Assembly: GCF_907164915.1 (NCBI RefSeq)
Contig: NC_061863.1
Location: 4,642,340-4,706,339, forward strand
Direction: 5' to 3'
Source: Impatiens glandulifera
Lineage: Eukaryota; Streptophyta; Magnoliopsida; Ericales; Balsaminaceae
DNA: 64,000 nucleotides
The position numbers and the translations under genes were made by a program. Each line of letters starts with the position of its first letter. The stretch's first letter is position 1. Positions 21,416-32,235 of the stretch are shown piece by piece. The notes beneath the pieces are model-generated. The model was given only the letters and a program-made list of their open reading frames with translations, was not told the DNA's origin and searched no databases.

Positions 21416-23506
21416 TTGCGTTGTTTCAATTGTGGTGAAGTTGGCCATCGCCAAGCAGAGTGTCGCAACCCAAAGTCCACCAATCGTGGTCTTTTTACTG
21501 AGGTGGAGGATCCTGACTCTGCTCTTCCTTCAGATTCAGCCCCAGTGTATGATGTTTATGATGATGAGGCAGCGGAGGAGTATGTTTCTGGTGATGTTGG
21601 CCCCCTTTTGGTGATTCGTCGATCATGTTTAACCCCTCGTGCTCCTGACAACGAGTGGTTACGTAATAATCTGTTCCATTCCACTTGTACCATCGGTGGC
21701 AAAGTTTGCACCTTCATCATTGATGCTGGGAGTTGTGAGAATGTGATTTCTGAGGTTGCAGTTTCGAAGCTGGGTCTGTCCACTGAACCTCACCCCAAGC
21801 CTTATCGTCTGTCCTGGCTGAGTCAAGATTGTGTTGATGCCAAATCAGCCCAAAAAGGGTGCTGCCCCCACTCATCATGCGCCCCCCCTACCACCTTGTT
21901 GTCTCGGGGTCCTTTTCAGACCGCCATGGTCGAATCGGGCATGGTGTTTGCTCCATTTTGTTCGCTGATTACCTGTGGTGCTAGTTCTGAGGTGCCTATT
22001 CCAGTGCAGCCGCTGTTACAGGAGTTTGCAGATGTTTTTCCTGAGAATCTGCCTTGTGCCTTGCCTCCTTTGCGTGATATCCAGCATCACATTGACTTGG
22101 TTCCAGGTGCTGCCCTACCCAACCGTCCTCATTACCGCATGAGTCCCAAAGAACATGAAGAGTTGCATAGACAGGTGGAGGACTTGCTGGCTAAGGGACA
22201 CATTCGAGAAAGCCTTAGTCCCTGTGCTGTCCCGGCCCTTCTTACCCCAAAAAAGGATGGGTTCCTTTTCCGTGGTGTGCAGCTGTGCATTCCAGATTGC
22301 AGCCTGCGTTTGAGGATGATTCAGGAACTCCACAAAGAAGGCCATGTTGGGCGTGATCGTACCTTCCAGCTTCTTGCAGCTTCTTATTTCTGGCCTTCGA
22401 TGCGCAAAGAGGTGGGGCGTTTTGTTGCTCGTTGTCGTGTTTGTCAGTTGGCTAAGGGCGCTTCGACTAATGCCGGGTTATACTTGCCTCTGCCTATTCC
22501 CACTCAACCATGGTCTGATGTCAGTATGGATTTTGTCCTTGGGCTGCCACGTACCCAGCGTGGTTCTGATTCGATTTTTGTGGTGGTTGACCGATTCTCG
22601 AAGATGGTTCATTTCATTCCCTGCAAGAAAACTTCTGATGCTGTGGCTGTTGCACAGCTTTATTTCAGGGATGTGTATCGCCTTCATGGACTTCCTGCCT
22701 CCATAGTTTCTGATCGGGACACTCGCTTTGTGAGTCACTTTTGGAGGAGTCTTTGGCGTTTGGTTAATACTCAGCTGAATTTTAGCAGTGCCTATCACCC
22801 GCAAACTGATGGCCAAACTGAAGTTGTTAATAGGTCTTTGGGGAACCTTCTGCGCAGTTTAGTTGGGGATCATCCTAAGGCTTGGGATCTGAAGCTGCCT
22901 CAGGCCGAGTTTGCTCACAATCATGCTGTTAATCGCTCCACTGGTTTCAGTCCTTTCCATGTGATTTACGGGCTGTCTCCGCGTGCTCCTCTTGATTTGT
23001 TAGCGCTGCCCAGCAAGGTGCGTCCTCATTCCACTGCTGCGGATTTTGTTGGTCAGTTGGCTCAGGTTCATCAGACCACTCATGACCGCTTGGTTGCTGC
23101 TACTGCCAAGTACAAGGAGAAGGCTGATTCGAGAAGGCGTGCTGTTGATTTTGAAGTTGGTGACTTTGTGTGGGCTATTCTGACTAAGGATCGTTTTCCA
23201 GCTCATGAATATAGCAAGCTTGCTGCTAAGAAGATTGGTCCTGTTGAGATTGTGGAGAAGATCAACCCCAATGCTTATCGTTTACGCCTTCCCAGCCATG
23301 TGCGTACCTCTGATGTGTTCAATGTGAAGCATCTTGTTCCTTTTGTGGGTGAGTCTTCTTCTGATGAGGATGATGCGGTTCCAGATTCGAGGACGAATCT
23401 TTTCTACCCTGGGGGGAATGATGCGGTGCGAGTCGAAGAGGCGTTTATGCGAAAGTTGCAGCATCCGAAAATATCTCGCAAGTGTCAGATTTCGACGATT
23501 GCCTAG
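21416..23506 (+). CDS. Gypsy zinc knuckle, protease and integrase, RT/RNase H deleted
   Basis: Residues 1-15: CCHC knuckle (C3, C6, H11, C16). Protease about 95-135 with DAG at 103-105 where D-S/T-G is normal, then truncated. The RT N-terminal fragment at 194-282 ends TPKKDG and jumps directly to FLFRGVQLCIPD (junction about nt 22256), so the YxDD palm and RNase H are gone. Integrase follows: zinc finger (H310 region, C340, C343), then D372, D433, E469 (D-35-E), then a C-terminal region with LVPFVGES. The frame ends 88 nt inside the 3' LTR. The junction shares GGATGG on both sides, which suggests microhomology deletion. Confidence 0.9.
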   Translation: MRCFNCGEVGHRQAECRNPKSTNRGLFTEVEDPDSALPSDSAPVYDVYDDEAAEEYVSGDVGPLLVIRRSCLTPRAPDNEWLRNNLFHSTCTIGGKVCTFIIDAGSCENVISEVAVSKLGLSTEPHPKPYRLSWLSQDCVDAKSAQKGCCPHSSCAPPTTLLSRGPFQTAMVESGMVFAPFCSLITCGASSEVPIPVQPLLQEFADVFPENLPCALPPLRDIQHHIDLVPGAALPNRPHYRMSPKEHEELHRQVEDLLAKGHIRESLSPCAVPALLTPKKDGFLFRGVQLCIPDCSLRLRMIQELHKEGHVGRDRTFQLLAASYFWPSMRKEVGRFVARCRVCQLAKGASTNAGLYLPLPIPTQPWSDVSMDFVLGLPRTQRGSDSIFVVVDRFSKMVHFIPCKKTSDAVAVAQLYFRDVYRLHGLPASIVSDRDTRFVSHFWRSLWRLVNTQLNFSSAYHPQTDGQTEVVNRSLGNLLRSLVGDHPKAWDLKLPQAEFAHNHAVNRSTGFSPFHVIYGLSPRAPLDLLALPSKVRPHSTAADFVGQLAQVHQTTHDRLVAATAKYKEKADSRRRAVDFEVGDFVWAILTKDRFPAHEYSKLAAKKIGPVEIVEKINPNAYRLRLPSHVRTSDVFNVKHLVPFVGESSSDEDDAVPDSRTNLFYPGGNDAVRVEEAFMRKLQHPKISRKCQISTIA

Positions 23507-23761
23507 TGTTTTTCGGGCGGAAACGTTTAGGGGCTCAAAATCGCATTTTTTATTAGTTTCGGGTGTTTTTTTGCAATTTATTAAAAGTTGTTTATTTCTT
23601 TTGCAAGCTAGGGTTTGAGTATTTAAAAGAATCTTAAAACACTTTGTTAGGGAAGATTATTAATCAGAAAACGAGGTTTCCTCAATATCTATCAACTTTC
23701 GGTATTCGTAAGAATCAACGAATCTTGATAAAGGTTCATCCTAGCCACGCACGCTGCATCA
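23419..23761 (+). repeat. Gypsy 3' LTR
   Basis: 343 bp, starts TGATGC after the polypurine tract and ends GCATCA before ATAAGTCAA. Confidence 0.93.
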
Positions 23762-23770
23762 ATAAGTCAA

Positions 23771-24801
23771 AAGCTGAACCGCCTATTCCACCGTTTTGCG
23801 GTCAGACCGGTTGGACCGACGGTCTAACCGCGTATTTCAAAACCTTGATATTTTCGTTAAAAAAAATTAAGTGGTCACCAGCGCAATTTAATTTATGCAT
23901 TGTCACCAGCGCGTTTAAGACCCTTTTTAGAGTCATTGCGTCAAATTTTCCAAATTTATCCCTTTAAATTTTTTATATTGAAATTAAAAAGTTTAACAGT
24001 CACAAAATCCAAAATAAACTAGCTTTAAGAGAGAACAAAATATATTTATTTATTTATTTTTTTTTTATTTAGTTGTACTATTTTTTCTTAAAATTAGTTT
24101 TAATATAAATATTAGAGAACCTATCAACGATTTAAAAAAGAAAAAGATGGAAATCTCAACCATAGAACGCGCCTTCATCTTCTTCTCGTTTCTCTGTTCT
24201 TGTGGAAACGGCGATCAGAATGGCGGCACAAAAATCTATGAGGTCATCGAAGCTGTTTACTTTCAGTTTGCTGCTCAGATAACTGCTTATAAACCTATTT
24301 CTTCCACTTCAAGGTCTAGTTTCTCATTTCCTCCACATTTATATACATTCCGTATTTCTTTTGCCAGTTTGTAGTGCGATTAGCTTTGAACCTTTAATCT
24401 GTCAATCATCTATGCGCGAGAAATTCGATTTCCTAGTTTGAATAGTAGAATTCACCGGCAAAAACTGTCTAATTAGGGTTTGATCCATACAGATAGATAG
24501 CCGTCGACTAGGAATTGTTAGAGATTAGTCAGTAGTTCAGTAATTTGATTATTGTTCAAAGCATGTTTACTGTAAGCATGGCTAAGTTTGAAGACTGACA
24601 AATCCACTAACTTATGTAAAAGATTGTGGATGAAGACAACTAGCTGTTAAAATCATATGGTGAATCTTGTATTTTGGTTGAAATGTTAATTGAAATTCTC
24701 AAATAACCAGAGGCTTTTGCTACTAAGCTTTCAAATGATTCTTCATAGGTCTTCTTTTTGTTGGTTAGGTTTTAAGGAATGATAATAATATTGATGATTG
24801 A
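23771..24801. other. Intergenic DNA with a possible orphan first exon
   Basis: 23780-23860 is the presumed right arm of a decayed transposon. 24160-24282 looks like a plant 5' leader followed by ATG at 24220 in good context (gaATGGCGGC) and 20 codons (MAAQKSMRSSKLFTFSLLLR) before a stop. It may be the first exon of a lost or unrecognised plus-strand gene. The remainder is AT-rich 3' flank of the GNAT gene. Confidence 0.4.
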
Positions 24802-26579
24802 TCAAAAGGAGGAAACAACATTAGTTCTCTTGACGAGTAAAACGCGACGTTTCCTTCCAATCCATGAAGTTAACCATGGAGGATCACCTGAAACAATCAT
24901 ATATCCTGCACTTGTGTACAGCTTTAGGGCACCTATGTCATCTTCATAAGCCCTTAGAACTAGATATTTGAAACCCCAAACAGTTGATAGAATGTCACAA
25001 CCTTTTAGCAAAGCTGTAGCTATTTTCATCCTCCTGCACATTGTTTTGTAAACAAAGCTATCCATTACATTACATTACATATCAATCTATTTGCATTTCA
25101 TGGTTATTATATATAGAGAGATTGAAACTACCTGAAAGTGGATAAAACTGCAATTCCAGAAACATAAAGATATTCATTTACTCTTTCAGGTAGATGCTCA
25201 AGAACTGTATAGTCTCTTTGAACGGTGACATCTACAACGCCTACGAGCTCTTCGGGTGAATTTTGATCTCGCTCTGCGACTAAGCATGCGTATCTGTTCC
25301 CCCCAAGCCAACAATGATCAAACAATCCAGGTATTTTTTATGTTTCTCATCTTTATTGTTTATGGAAATTTTGATTATCTGAGTAAATTGACTAAAATAT
25401 TCTTAGTATTTAACATTCTAAGATGTTATAAAGAATGGCATAAAGATATTTTAATACTATAAGGGATGGTTTTCAGAGCCTTGACCACATAAGATGTTCT
25501 AGATAAGAATTGAAACTGTGATATTTGCTCTTTTAGGAACCACTATGGTCAATTGAACTATTTTAGTTAGATAATCTCAAACAAGATTTTAATTTCATAA
25601 TCAATTCTTTTTTCTAAATAACTAATATCAAAATATAAAAAATACACTTTTTTTTATAACATTATTAAACTATTAAATACAATTGATATGTTAATCATTT
25701 AATCCAATGTCCAACACTTTTTTTTTCATATAAGCCAAACTATTTCCAAATAACCCTACATCAAAGAAGCTGGTTATTCCCAAATAATATATTGCAAATC
25801 AAAAAATTTAATATATCTATAATTGATGACTAGATTATTTTTAAAAATGTTTCGACTTGCAGTCTACCAATCTGCTAAATGAGTTTCCTAGATTGTTACA
25901 TTTAATCTCAAATAACCCAAATAAAAAACAATATCTCAAATCATTTGATAAATGATGAAATTAAATCAAAATAAATAAAGTCTATATCATCATTTGATGA
26001 TTGTGAGGTGTAGTTTCTATGTGGGTTACCTGTTTGAAGCTGAATTCCGGAGTCTGTATAAAAGGGCTGAAAGTACTTCAGCCTACAATACATTAGATGA
26101 AAATTCAATACAATTTTCAAATAAACCCCAAAATCTGATCAAGAAAGCTTAAGAGAATTAACCTGAAAGAATTGAAGGAAGAAATCATCAAATAGAAAAA
26201 CAGGGACATGAAACGCTTGGGCTTGAACTTGAGCAACACTATTCAATTCAACTTGGTCTTTCTCATCTAATCTCCTCACTCTCCATCCATACTCTCTTAC
26301 CAAATACCCAAATTGCCCTTCTTCATCATCATGGTCTTCGTCGTCGGTACCGACAGTTCCGACGACGAGGCCTACTTCCTTGTGTTCCGAGCTGTTGCTG
26401 CTGCGGGACACTGTATATATTTGTCTCTTCCAAGCTAATTGTCTTGAAATCTTGGAATCTTGAAATCTAGGAAAATCAAGAACTGATGATCTGTTCTTAT
26501 GAAAACCACCAGATGTTTCTCCACTGGTGAGTACTGTTTTTGAAATGACATGGATGATGTTTGATTGTATGCTAGCCAT
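24802..26579 (-). CDS. GCN5-related N-acetyltransferase, plastid type
   Basis: Four exons with GT-AG introns: 26579-26163, 26082-26030, 25293-25132 and 25033-24802, giving 287 residues. Exon joins are supported by the family sequence (FFQ-AEVLSALLYRLRNS; SNR-YACLVAE; LSTF-RRMKIA). Residues 1-60 are rich in Ser, Lys and Arg with few acidic residues, like a chloroplast transit peptide. The GNAT core includes LVGVVDVTVQRD, EYLYVSGIAV, the acetyl-CoA loop around R211-A216 (RRMKIA, with Lys where many GNATs have Gly) and LRAYEDDIGALKLYTSAGY. Plant plastid GNATs acetylate protein N-termini and lysines. Intact, no lesions. A 12-kb MULE begins 185 bp upstream of the ATG, so any distal promoter has been moved away. 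Confidence 0.88.
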
Positions 26580-26772
26580 TTGCGTAGCTAGTTAAAGTTG
26601 TTATGCTTTCATCCACATTCGAGTAGTACCTATTCCTTTCTTCTTCTCTCTCATGAATAAAATGTGGAGATTTGTATTAAAGAATACCAATTTCTATATT
26701 TACAAGAGAGAGTGGTGGAGAGTAAGAGAATCGTGGATAAGATGTGAAAATTGAGTGGTGCACCAACTTAGG

Positions 26773-27216
26773 GGGAAATTTGATGAAATGGCCCCCATAA
26801 CAGGGGAAATTCCAAAAAGGGCCCCCGCCTACTAAAGTTGGCAAAAAGGGCCCTTTTGCCCCGCGAAATGTCGGAAATACCCCTTCGGCGCCATTTCTTA
26901 CGCTCAAAGACGCGAATTATCAATCACGCGATTTAATCTAAATCGCGGTGATGAACTCACGCGATTCAGATTAAATCGCGTCCATGGTAAATCGCGTCTT
27001 TAGTCGTATATATAATTTTTCGGCCCTAATTTAAAACAAAACCACCCCGATTCTCCCTCCCACTCCGACTTCCAAAACCACGTCTTCTCAACTGCCGACT
27101 TCCTTCAACATCGATCAAGATCATCGTTCCTCAACATCGTTCCTCGTCCAACATCTTCGACTTTCCACCGTCTATTCGACATCATCGTCTTTCCACCGTC
27201 TTTTTGACATATTCCG
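26773..27216 (+). repeat. MULE left terminal inverted repeat
   Basis: Outer 125 bp are GC-rich (GGCCCCC, GGGCCC blocks). A palindrome-rich zone follows (26905-27000: CACGCGATTTAATCTAAATC type arms), then a promoter-like core and a leader that ends at a donor site (attccg|gtgagt, 27216/27217). The similarity with the right end continues into the first intron (tttagggctta...aggttttgatgt). This end lacks a ~107-bp palindromic segment present in the right end. Confidence 0.9.
27003..27045 (+). promoter_or_regulatory. TIR promoter core for the Ulp1-like gene
   Basis: GTATATATAA followed about 10 nt later by GCCCTAATTTAAAACAAAAC. The same order recurs before the transposase gene and the BRCT gene, which argues for a shared core promoter. 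Confidence 0.6.
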
Positions 27217-27439
27217 GTGAGTTTAGGGCTTAAGAGTTAGGGTTAGGTTTTGATGTGTATTATTCCGTTTATATTGATTTATATTGATGTATTTAGGGTT
27301 TAGGGTTTGGTTCTGGTTTCGTTTATGTGTGTAAATGCTTTTAGGGTATATGACGAGTATTGTATCAGTGTTCTTATTCTGCATGCATGCATTTCACGCT
27401 TATTCATTCATTTCTCGTTTAAGAAATGACATTTCCGTT

Positions 27440-27635
27440 TTTGTTATGTGCTTGTGAAGAAATGGTATTTAGGGTTAGGGTTTAACTTTTGCTGCTTTAC
27501 TGCACCTTAATAGAATGCCAATGAGACAGGTTTCGTGTTTGTTATGTGCTTGTGAAGAAATGGTATTTAGGGTTAGGGTTTAACTTTTGCTGCTTTACTG
27601 CACCTTATTAGAATGCCAATGAGACAGGTTTCGAT
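27440..27635 (+). repeat. 98-bp tandem duplication in the first intron of the Ulp1-like gene
   Basis: Two units starting tttgttatgtgcttgtgaag, differing by about one base (ccttaatag / ccttattag), so recent. Confidence 0.85.
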
Positions 27636-28070
27636 GTTATATTAAGAAATTTAGTCAACACGTGCTCCTAATTTGCCGTGCTGAATCAAAAGCCATAAAT
27701 GATCCACACTGTATGTTCACTTTCTTGACCATATTGCACTTGCTATAGGAAGCAAATATATCTTTCACTTTTACCTTGATTGAATGCATTTCTAAAAGTT
27801 GATCAAGTGTTAATATGTTTAATTGGAGGCTGCATCTAGATGAGTGTTCTTATATTGAATACATTGATTGTAAAATCCTTTTTGATGAGTGGATGACTCG
27901 GGAATATATATGTGCATCTATACACTAGATGCTATGATTGAACTGGACCAAACTATTTTCTGTCATGATTTATTCTGTTCCATTTTTGTTGTTGGTCTTA
28001 CTATTTAATTAAATACTTATTTTGTTTTGCTAATTATCATGGTGATCCCATCTTCTTCCTTGTTTTGTAG

Positions 28071-31000
28071 ATGGAGTCCACTACAATACCCGAGTTTGCT
28101 GGGAGGGTATCCTGGAAAACCAATATGGGAAATATTGCTGCCAAGTTTGCCAAGATGAATCTAACTGAAAGGGTAGAGGAAACCCAATTCAGATTCTTAT
28201 TCAAAGGGCACCCGTTACTGCGTTTCTCAGGAATGATTATACACCACATGCTCCTCAGGAAGTCCAGCTCAAATTCTATGGAGATGAAGTTCCTTGTGAA
28301 TGGAGAAGAGCTGTGCTTCGGGATGAGGGAGTTTGCATTGGTTACAGGTCTCAATTTTGGGAGATTCCCTACTGAGCAAACAATTTTCAACCAGGTTGAA
28401 GAATCTCCAACTTTGGTTCTTAAATATTTTAAACGTATTCCACTTATTAGAATAAGAGACCTTCATTCAAAATTCCTGTCCTGCTCTGATAGGGAAGATG
28501 CATGGAAATTGGGGCTGGTATACCTTGTTTCCCATTATCTCTTTGCCCTTGACCCGAGGAGGATAATAAATATGAAACTCTTCAGCATGGTCGATGACAT
28601 CGACACCTTCCTCAATTTTCCATGGGGAAAGGTGGCCTTTAGAGCAACCATGAAGGGTTTGACCAGAGACCTTGATCGCTACAGGAAGCTGTATCTGCAG
28701 AAGAAGGATGCCGCCTCGGGGAAGAAGAACAAAGACAAAGACAAAGATGTCGATGTTTCTTATACCGTATATGGGTTCGCACTAGCCTTACAAGTGTGGA
28801 CGTATGAGATGATCCAAACTTTTGTCCCCAATCTTGCAATTAAAACGACGCTTCAAACTGAAGAGCCTGTCTGCCCAAGAATAATACAGTACAAATCAAA
28901 GAGGAAGAGCACTGCCTCTGATCTTCAAACTGCCCTGCAAGGCACGATTGTTAAGCAAATGGAATTGTCTGAAGAAGAGAAGATCTTATATGCTGGGGAT
29001 GACTTTGAAGATATGGGAGGTAATGTTTATGATGTCTTTTTTGATCTTGACTGCAGAAAGAGGAAATTTGGAGATATTGACGATGGAGTTCCTCATAAAA
29101 AAACTGTCATGAGGAAGAAAAGACAAATTACTCCAGCCAAAGCCAAACCTTCCACAAGAAGAAGAACCCGCAACCCTACCCCCAGCACCAGCACCAGCAG
29201 CTCTTATTCTGTCGAGAGCGCCACGAGTAGAAAAGACGAAGAAGAAGAAGAAGAAGACGAAGACGAAGAATCCTCTCCCCCAACTCCAACAGCAACAACT
29301 CCCCACGATAGATGTAGATTGGATCAACTTTCGAAGGAGCTAAATGAATTCAAAACTGTAATGAGAAACGAACTGACTCTCTTCAAAACTGAAATGAGAA
29401 ATGAAATAAGTCTCATCAAAACCGAAATGAGAGATGACATAATTCTCATTAAACGGATGTTAAAGCAACTACAGCAAGGGGGGGAGAATGATGTGGTGAA
29501 CACTGAGGACAATGATGTGGTGATTTTGGAGAAAGACAATGCTGTGCTTGTGGAGGAGAATGAAGTTGAGGTATGTATTTCTTGTATTTCCTTGAATTTG
29601 GATAATTGGTGCATTTCTTGCATTTCGACTAATTGAAGGCTTTTCTGTTTATTGTAGGATGGACAAGAGGAAGACAATGATGTGCTGATTTTGGAGAAAG
29701 ACAATGTTGGGCTTGTGGAGGATAATGAAGTTGAGGTATGTATTTCTTGCATTTCCTTGCATTTGTATAATTGGTGCATTTCTTGCATTTCGACTTATTG
29801 AAGGCTTTTCTGTTTATTGTAGGATGGACAGGAGGAAGACAATGTTGGGCTTGTGGAGAAAAATAATGTTGAGGAGGACAATGGCAATGAAGAGAAGACA
29901 GTTGAAGATGGTGTTAAAAATACTGAGGTATGCATTTCTTGCATTTGGTGCAATTCGCGCACTTTTCCTAATTCTTGCATTTGGACTAATTGAAGGGCTT
30001 TTCTGTTTATTGTAGGATGGACAGGAAAAAGACATTGTTGGTCTCTTGGAGAAAACCACTGTTGGGGAGGGGGAGGACAATGGCAATGAAGAGCAGACAG
30101 TTGAAGATGGTGAAAAAAATTTCGAGGTATGCATTTCTTGCATTTGGTGCAATTCGCGCACTTTTCCTAATTCTTGCATTTGGACTAATTGAAGGGCTTT
30201 TCTGTTTATTGTAGGATGGACAGGAAAAAGACATTGTTGGTCTCTTGGAGAAAACCACTGTTGGGGAAGGGGAGGACAATGAAAATGAAGAGCAGACAGT
30301 TGAAGATGTGGAAAAAAATTTCGAGGTATGCATTTCTTCCATTTGGTGCAATTCGCGCACTTTTCATATTTCTTGCATTTGGACTAATTGAAGCGTTTTT
30401 CATGTTTTTGTAGGATGGGCCGTTGTTGGAGATGGAGAATGTTGGGAATTTGGAGGAGAAGACAGTTGAAGATGGGCAAAAAAATTTCGAGGTATGCATT
30501 TCTTGCATTTGGTGCAATTCGCGCACTTTTCCTATTTCTTGCATTTGGACTAATTGAAGGGCTTTTCTGTTTATTGTAGGAAATGGAGAATGTTGGGAAT
30601 TTGGAAATGGAGAAGACAGTTCAAGACGGGGAACACAATACTGAGGTATGCATTTCATGCATTTGGTGCAATTCGCGCACTTTGCCTATTTCTTGCCTTT
30701 GGACTAATTGAAGGGCTTTTCTGGTTTTTGTAGGAAATGGAGAATGTTGGGAATTTGGAGGAGAAGGTGGAGGAGCAGGTGGAGGAGCAGGTGGAGAAGC
30801 AGGTGGAGAAGCAGGTGGAGAAGCAGGTGGAAGATAATGAAGATGATGTTAAAGAGAAGGTTGAAGAGAAGGTGGAAGAGGAGGTGGAAGAGGATTTCGT
30901 TGTGAAGAGGGGTAGGAAGGGGGTGCAGAGGGGTAGGAGGGTGGTGCAGAGGGTGGAGGATAATGAAGATGAGGTATGCAATTCTTGCATTTGGACTAAT

Positions 31001-32121
31001 TGAAGACTTTTGTTGCCTAATTCAATGATTTCTTTGTAGGTGGACGATGATTTCGTTGTGAAGAGGGGTAGGAAGGGGGTGCAGAGGGGTAGGAAGGGGT
31101 ACAGAGGGGTAGGAGGGTGGTGCAGAAGAAGGTGGACGATCATTTCGTTGTGCAGAAGAAGGTAGAGAAGAAGGAGGACAAGCGGATAGATGAGGATGTG
31201 GTGGTACTGGAAGATGCATCCCACATCCTATTTAAGAGAAAGAGGACGGCGTCGAAAGCTGTACTTAGTCCCTATGTCGTCCCTCGGCCAAGAAAGAAGA
31301 CGATTGTTGTCGATCCTATGTCGACTTGTAATGAGCAACTGAGGAAAGAGTTCAGGAAAGAATTTGCGAAAGGGGCTACATTTAAAGACGTTCAACTCCC
31401 TGATGGTGCTGGAGACCTTAAGTTCTTCACTACAATTCTGAGGTTAAATAAGTGGTTAACTGATGTGGAGATGAATGCAGCAATTTGTCTGCTAAGAGCA
31501 AGAGCAGTCGCTTACCCTAAGTCGTACCCGGAGGATTTCACCATCTTAGATTGCCAGTTTGGCCCTTTGGTTACTTCATACTATGACGATTTTGTTGCTG
31601 ACTCGGTTGATCCAGAAAAACCAGAAGGCCATACTTTTTCTGACGTCTTTTACCACTACCACTGGGGTAGAGAAGATAAACATATGCCCGGTTGGAGCAG
31701 TGTTGATGTTATTTACTTCCCCCTCAACCTCAACAACTTACACTGGGTACTGTGTGTTATTCGATTGCAAGAATGGAGAATTGATGTTTATGATTGCGAT
31801 CAGACAATTTTCAATGATGAAGAATTAGGAAAATACATGAAAGCCATTTGTGAGATGTTGCCGCCCTTCCTTCATAAAGCAATGTCTGAAGTTGAAATGG
31901 CCAGGTATCCTAACATGATAAATGAAACTTTTAGATTTCATAGAATTCCACACCCTGAAGTACCAAAAGCAGAATGGAGTGGGGACTGTGGCGTTTTTGT
32001 ATTAATGTATTTAGAGTACCTGACTGCTAAACTTGGTCTAGAAAATTGCATATCAAAGAATATGCAAGTATATAGAGAAAAGTGGGCAGTCAGGTTGTAC
32101 CACCAGATTTTAGAGCCATGA
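28071..32121 (+). CDS. DUF1985 / Ulp1-like cysteine protease gene (MULE cargo), one frameshift
   Basis: A non-coding first exon lies in the left TIR; the ATG follows the acceptor ttttgtag. Coding exons: 28071-29570, 29658-29735, 29823-29927, 30016-30126, 30215-30325, 30414-30491, 30580-30645, 30734-30973, 31040-32121. The N-terminus carries a DUF1985-type domain (FRFLFKGHPLLRFSGMIIHH at 41-60; EELCFGMREFALVTGLNFG). Then come a basic and acidic low-complexity region, seven repeated acidic exons, and a C-terminal Ulp1 (C48) domain with His (LNNLHWVLCVI), Asp (RIDVYDCDQ) and Cys (SGDCGVFVLMY). Ulp1 proteases remove SUMO; targets here are unknown. The last exon has one missing G in a G-run near 31095-31100, which breaks the frame. 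An alternative acceptor at 31093 or 31105 would restore it. About 1,120 residues if intact. Confidence 0.82.
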
Positions 32122-32125
32122 AGTT

Positions 32126-32235
32126 GTAAACACTGAATTATTGTTGTATATTGTTTTGTAAACACTGAATTATTGTTGTAACATGTTTTGTAAACACTGA
32201 ATTATTGTTGTATATTGTTTTGTAAACACTGAATT
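32126..32235 (+). repeat. Short tandem repeats after the Ulp1-like stop codon
   Basis: Four units of about 34 bp containing TTTTGTAAACACTGAATTAT then TGTTGTA. They may supply the 3' UTR. Confidence 0.8.

Larger units (their letters stand above)
20149..23761 (+). mobile_element. Gypsy LTR retrotransposon, CRM-like, RT-deleted, identical LTRs
   Basis: A 3.6-kb element with 343-bp LTRs at 20149-20491 and 23419-23761 that read identically except the first base (A instead of T). Ends are TGATGC...GCATCA. A primer site starting TTGGTATCAG (iMet-type) follows the 5' LTR, and a CTGGGGGGAA polypurine tract precedes the 3' LTR. Order is gag, PR, INT. The pol frame runs into the 3' LTR; this, together with TGATG...CATCA ends, fits the CRM (centromeric) clade as I know it. 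The flanks share 9-10 bp (ATAAGTCAA, 20140-20148 and 23762-23770), longer than the usual 5 bp. LTR identity means a recent insertion, yet RT/RNase H are missing and gag is frameshifted, so it probably moved with proteins from an autonomous relative. Confidence 0.93.

Noticed and set aside
29324..31224. Several minus-strand frames of 100-190 codons opposite the Ulp1-like exons
   Set aside because: They are shadows of the repeated acidic exons and introns; their Ser/Pro-rich content mirrors GAG/GAA codons of the plus strand.
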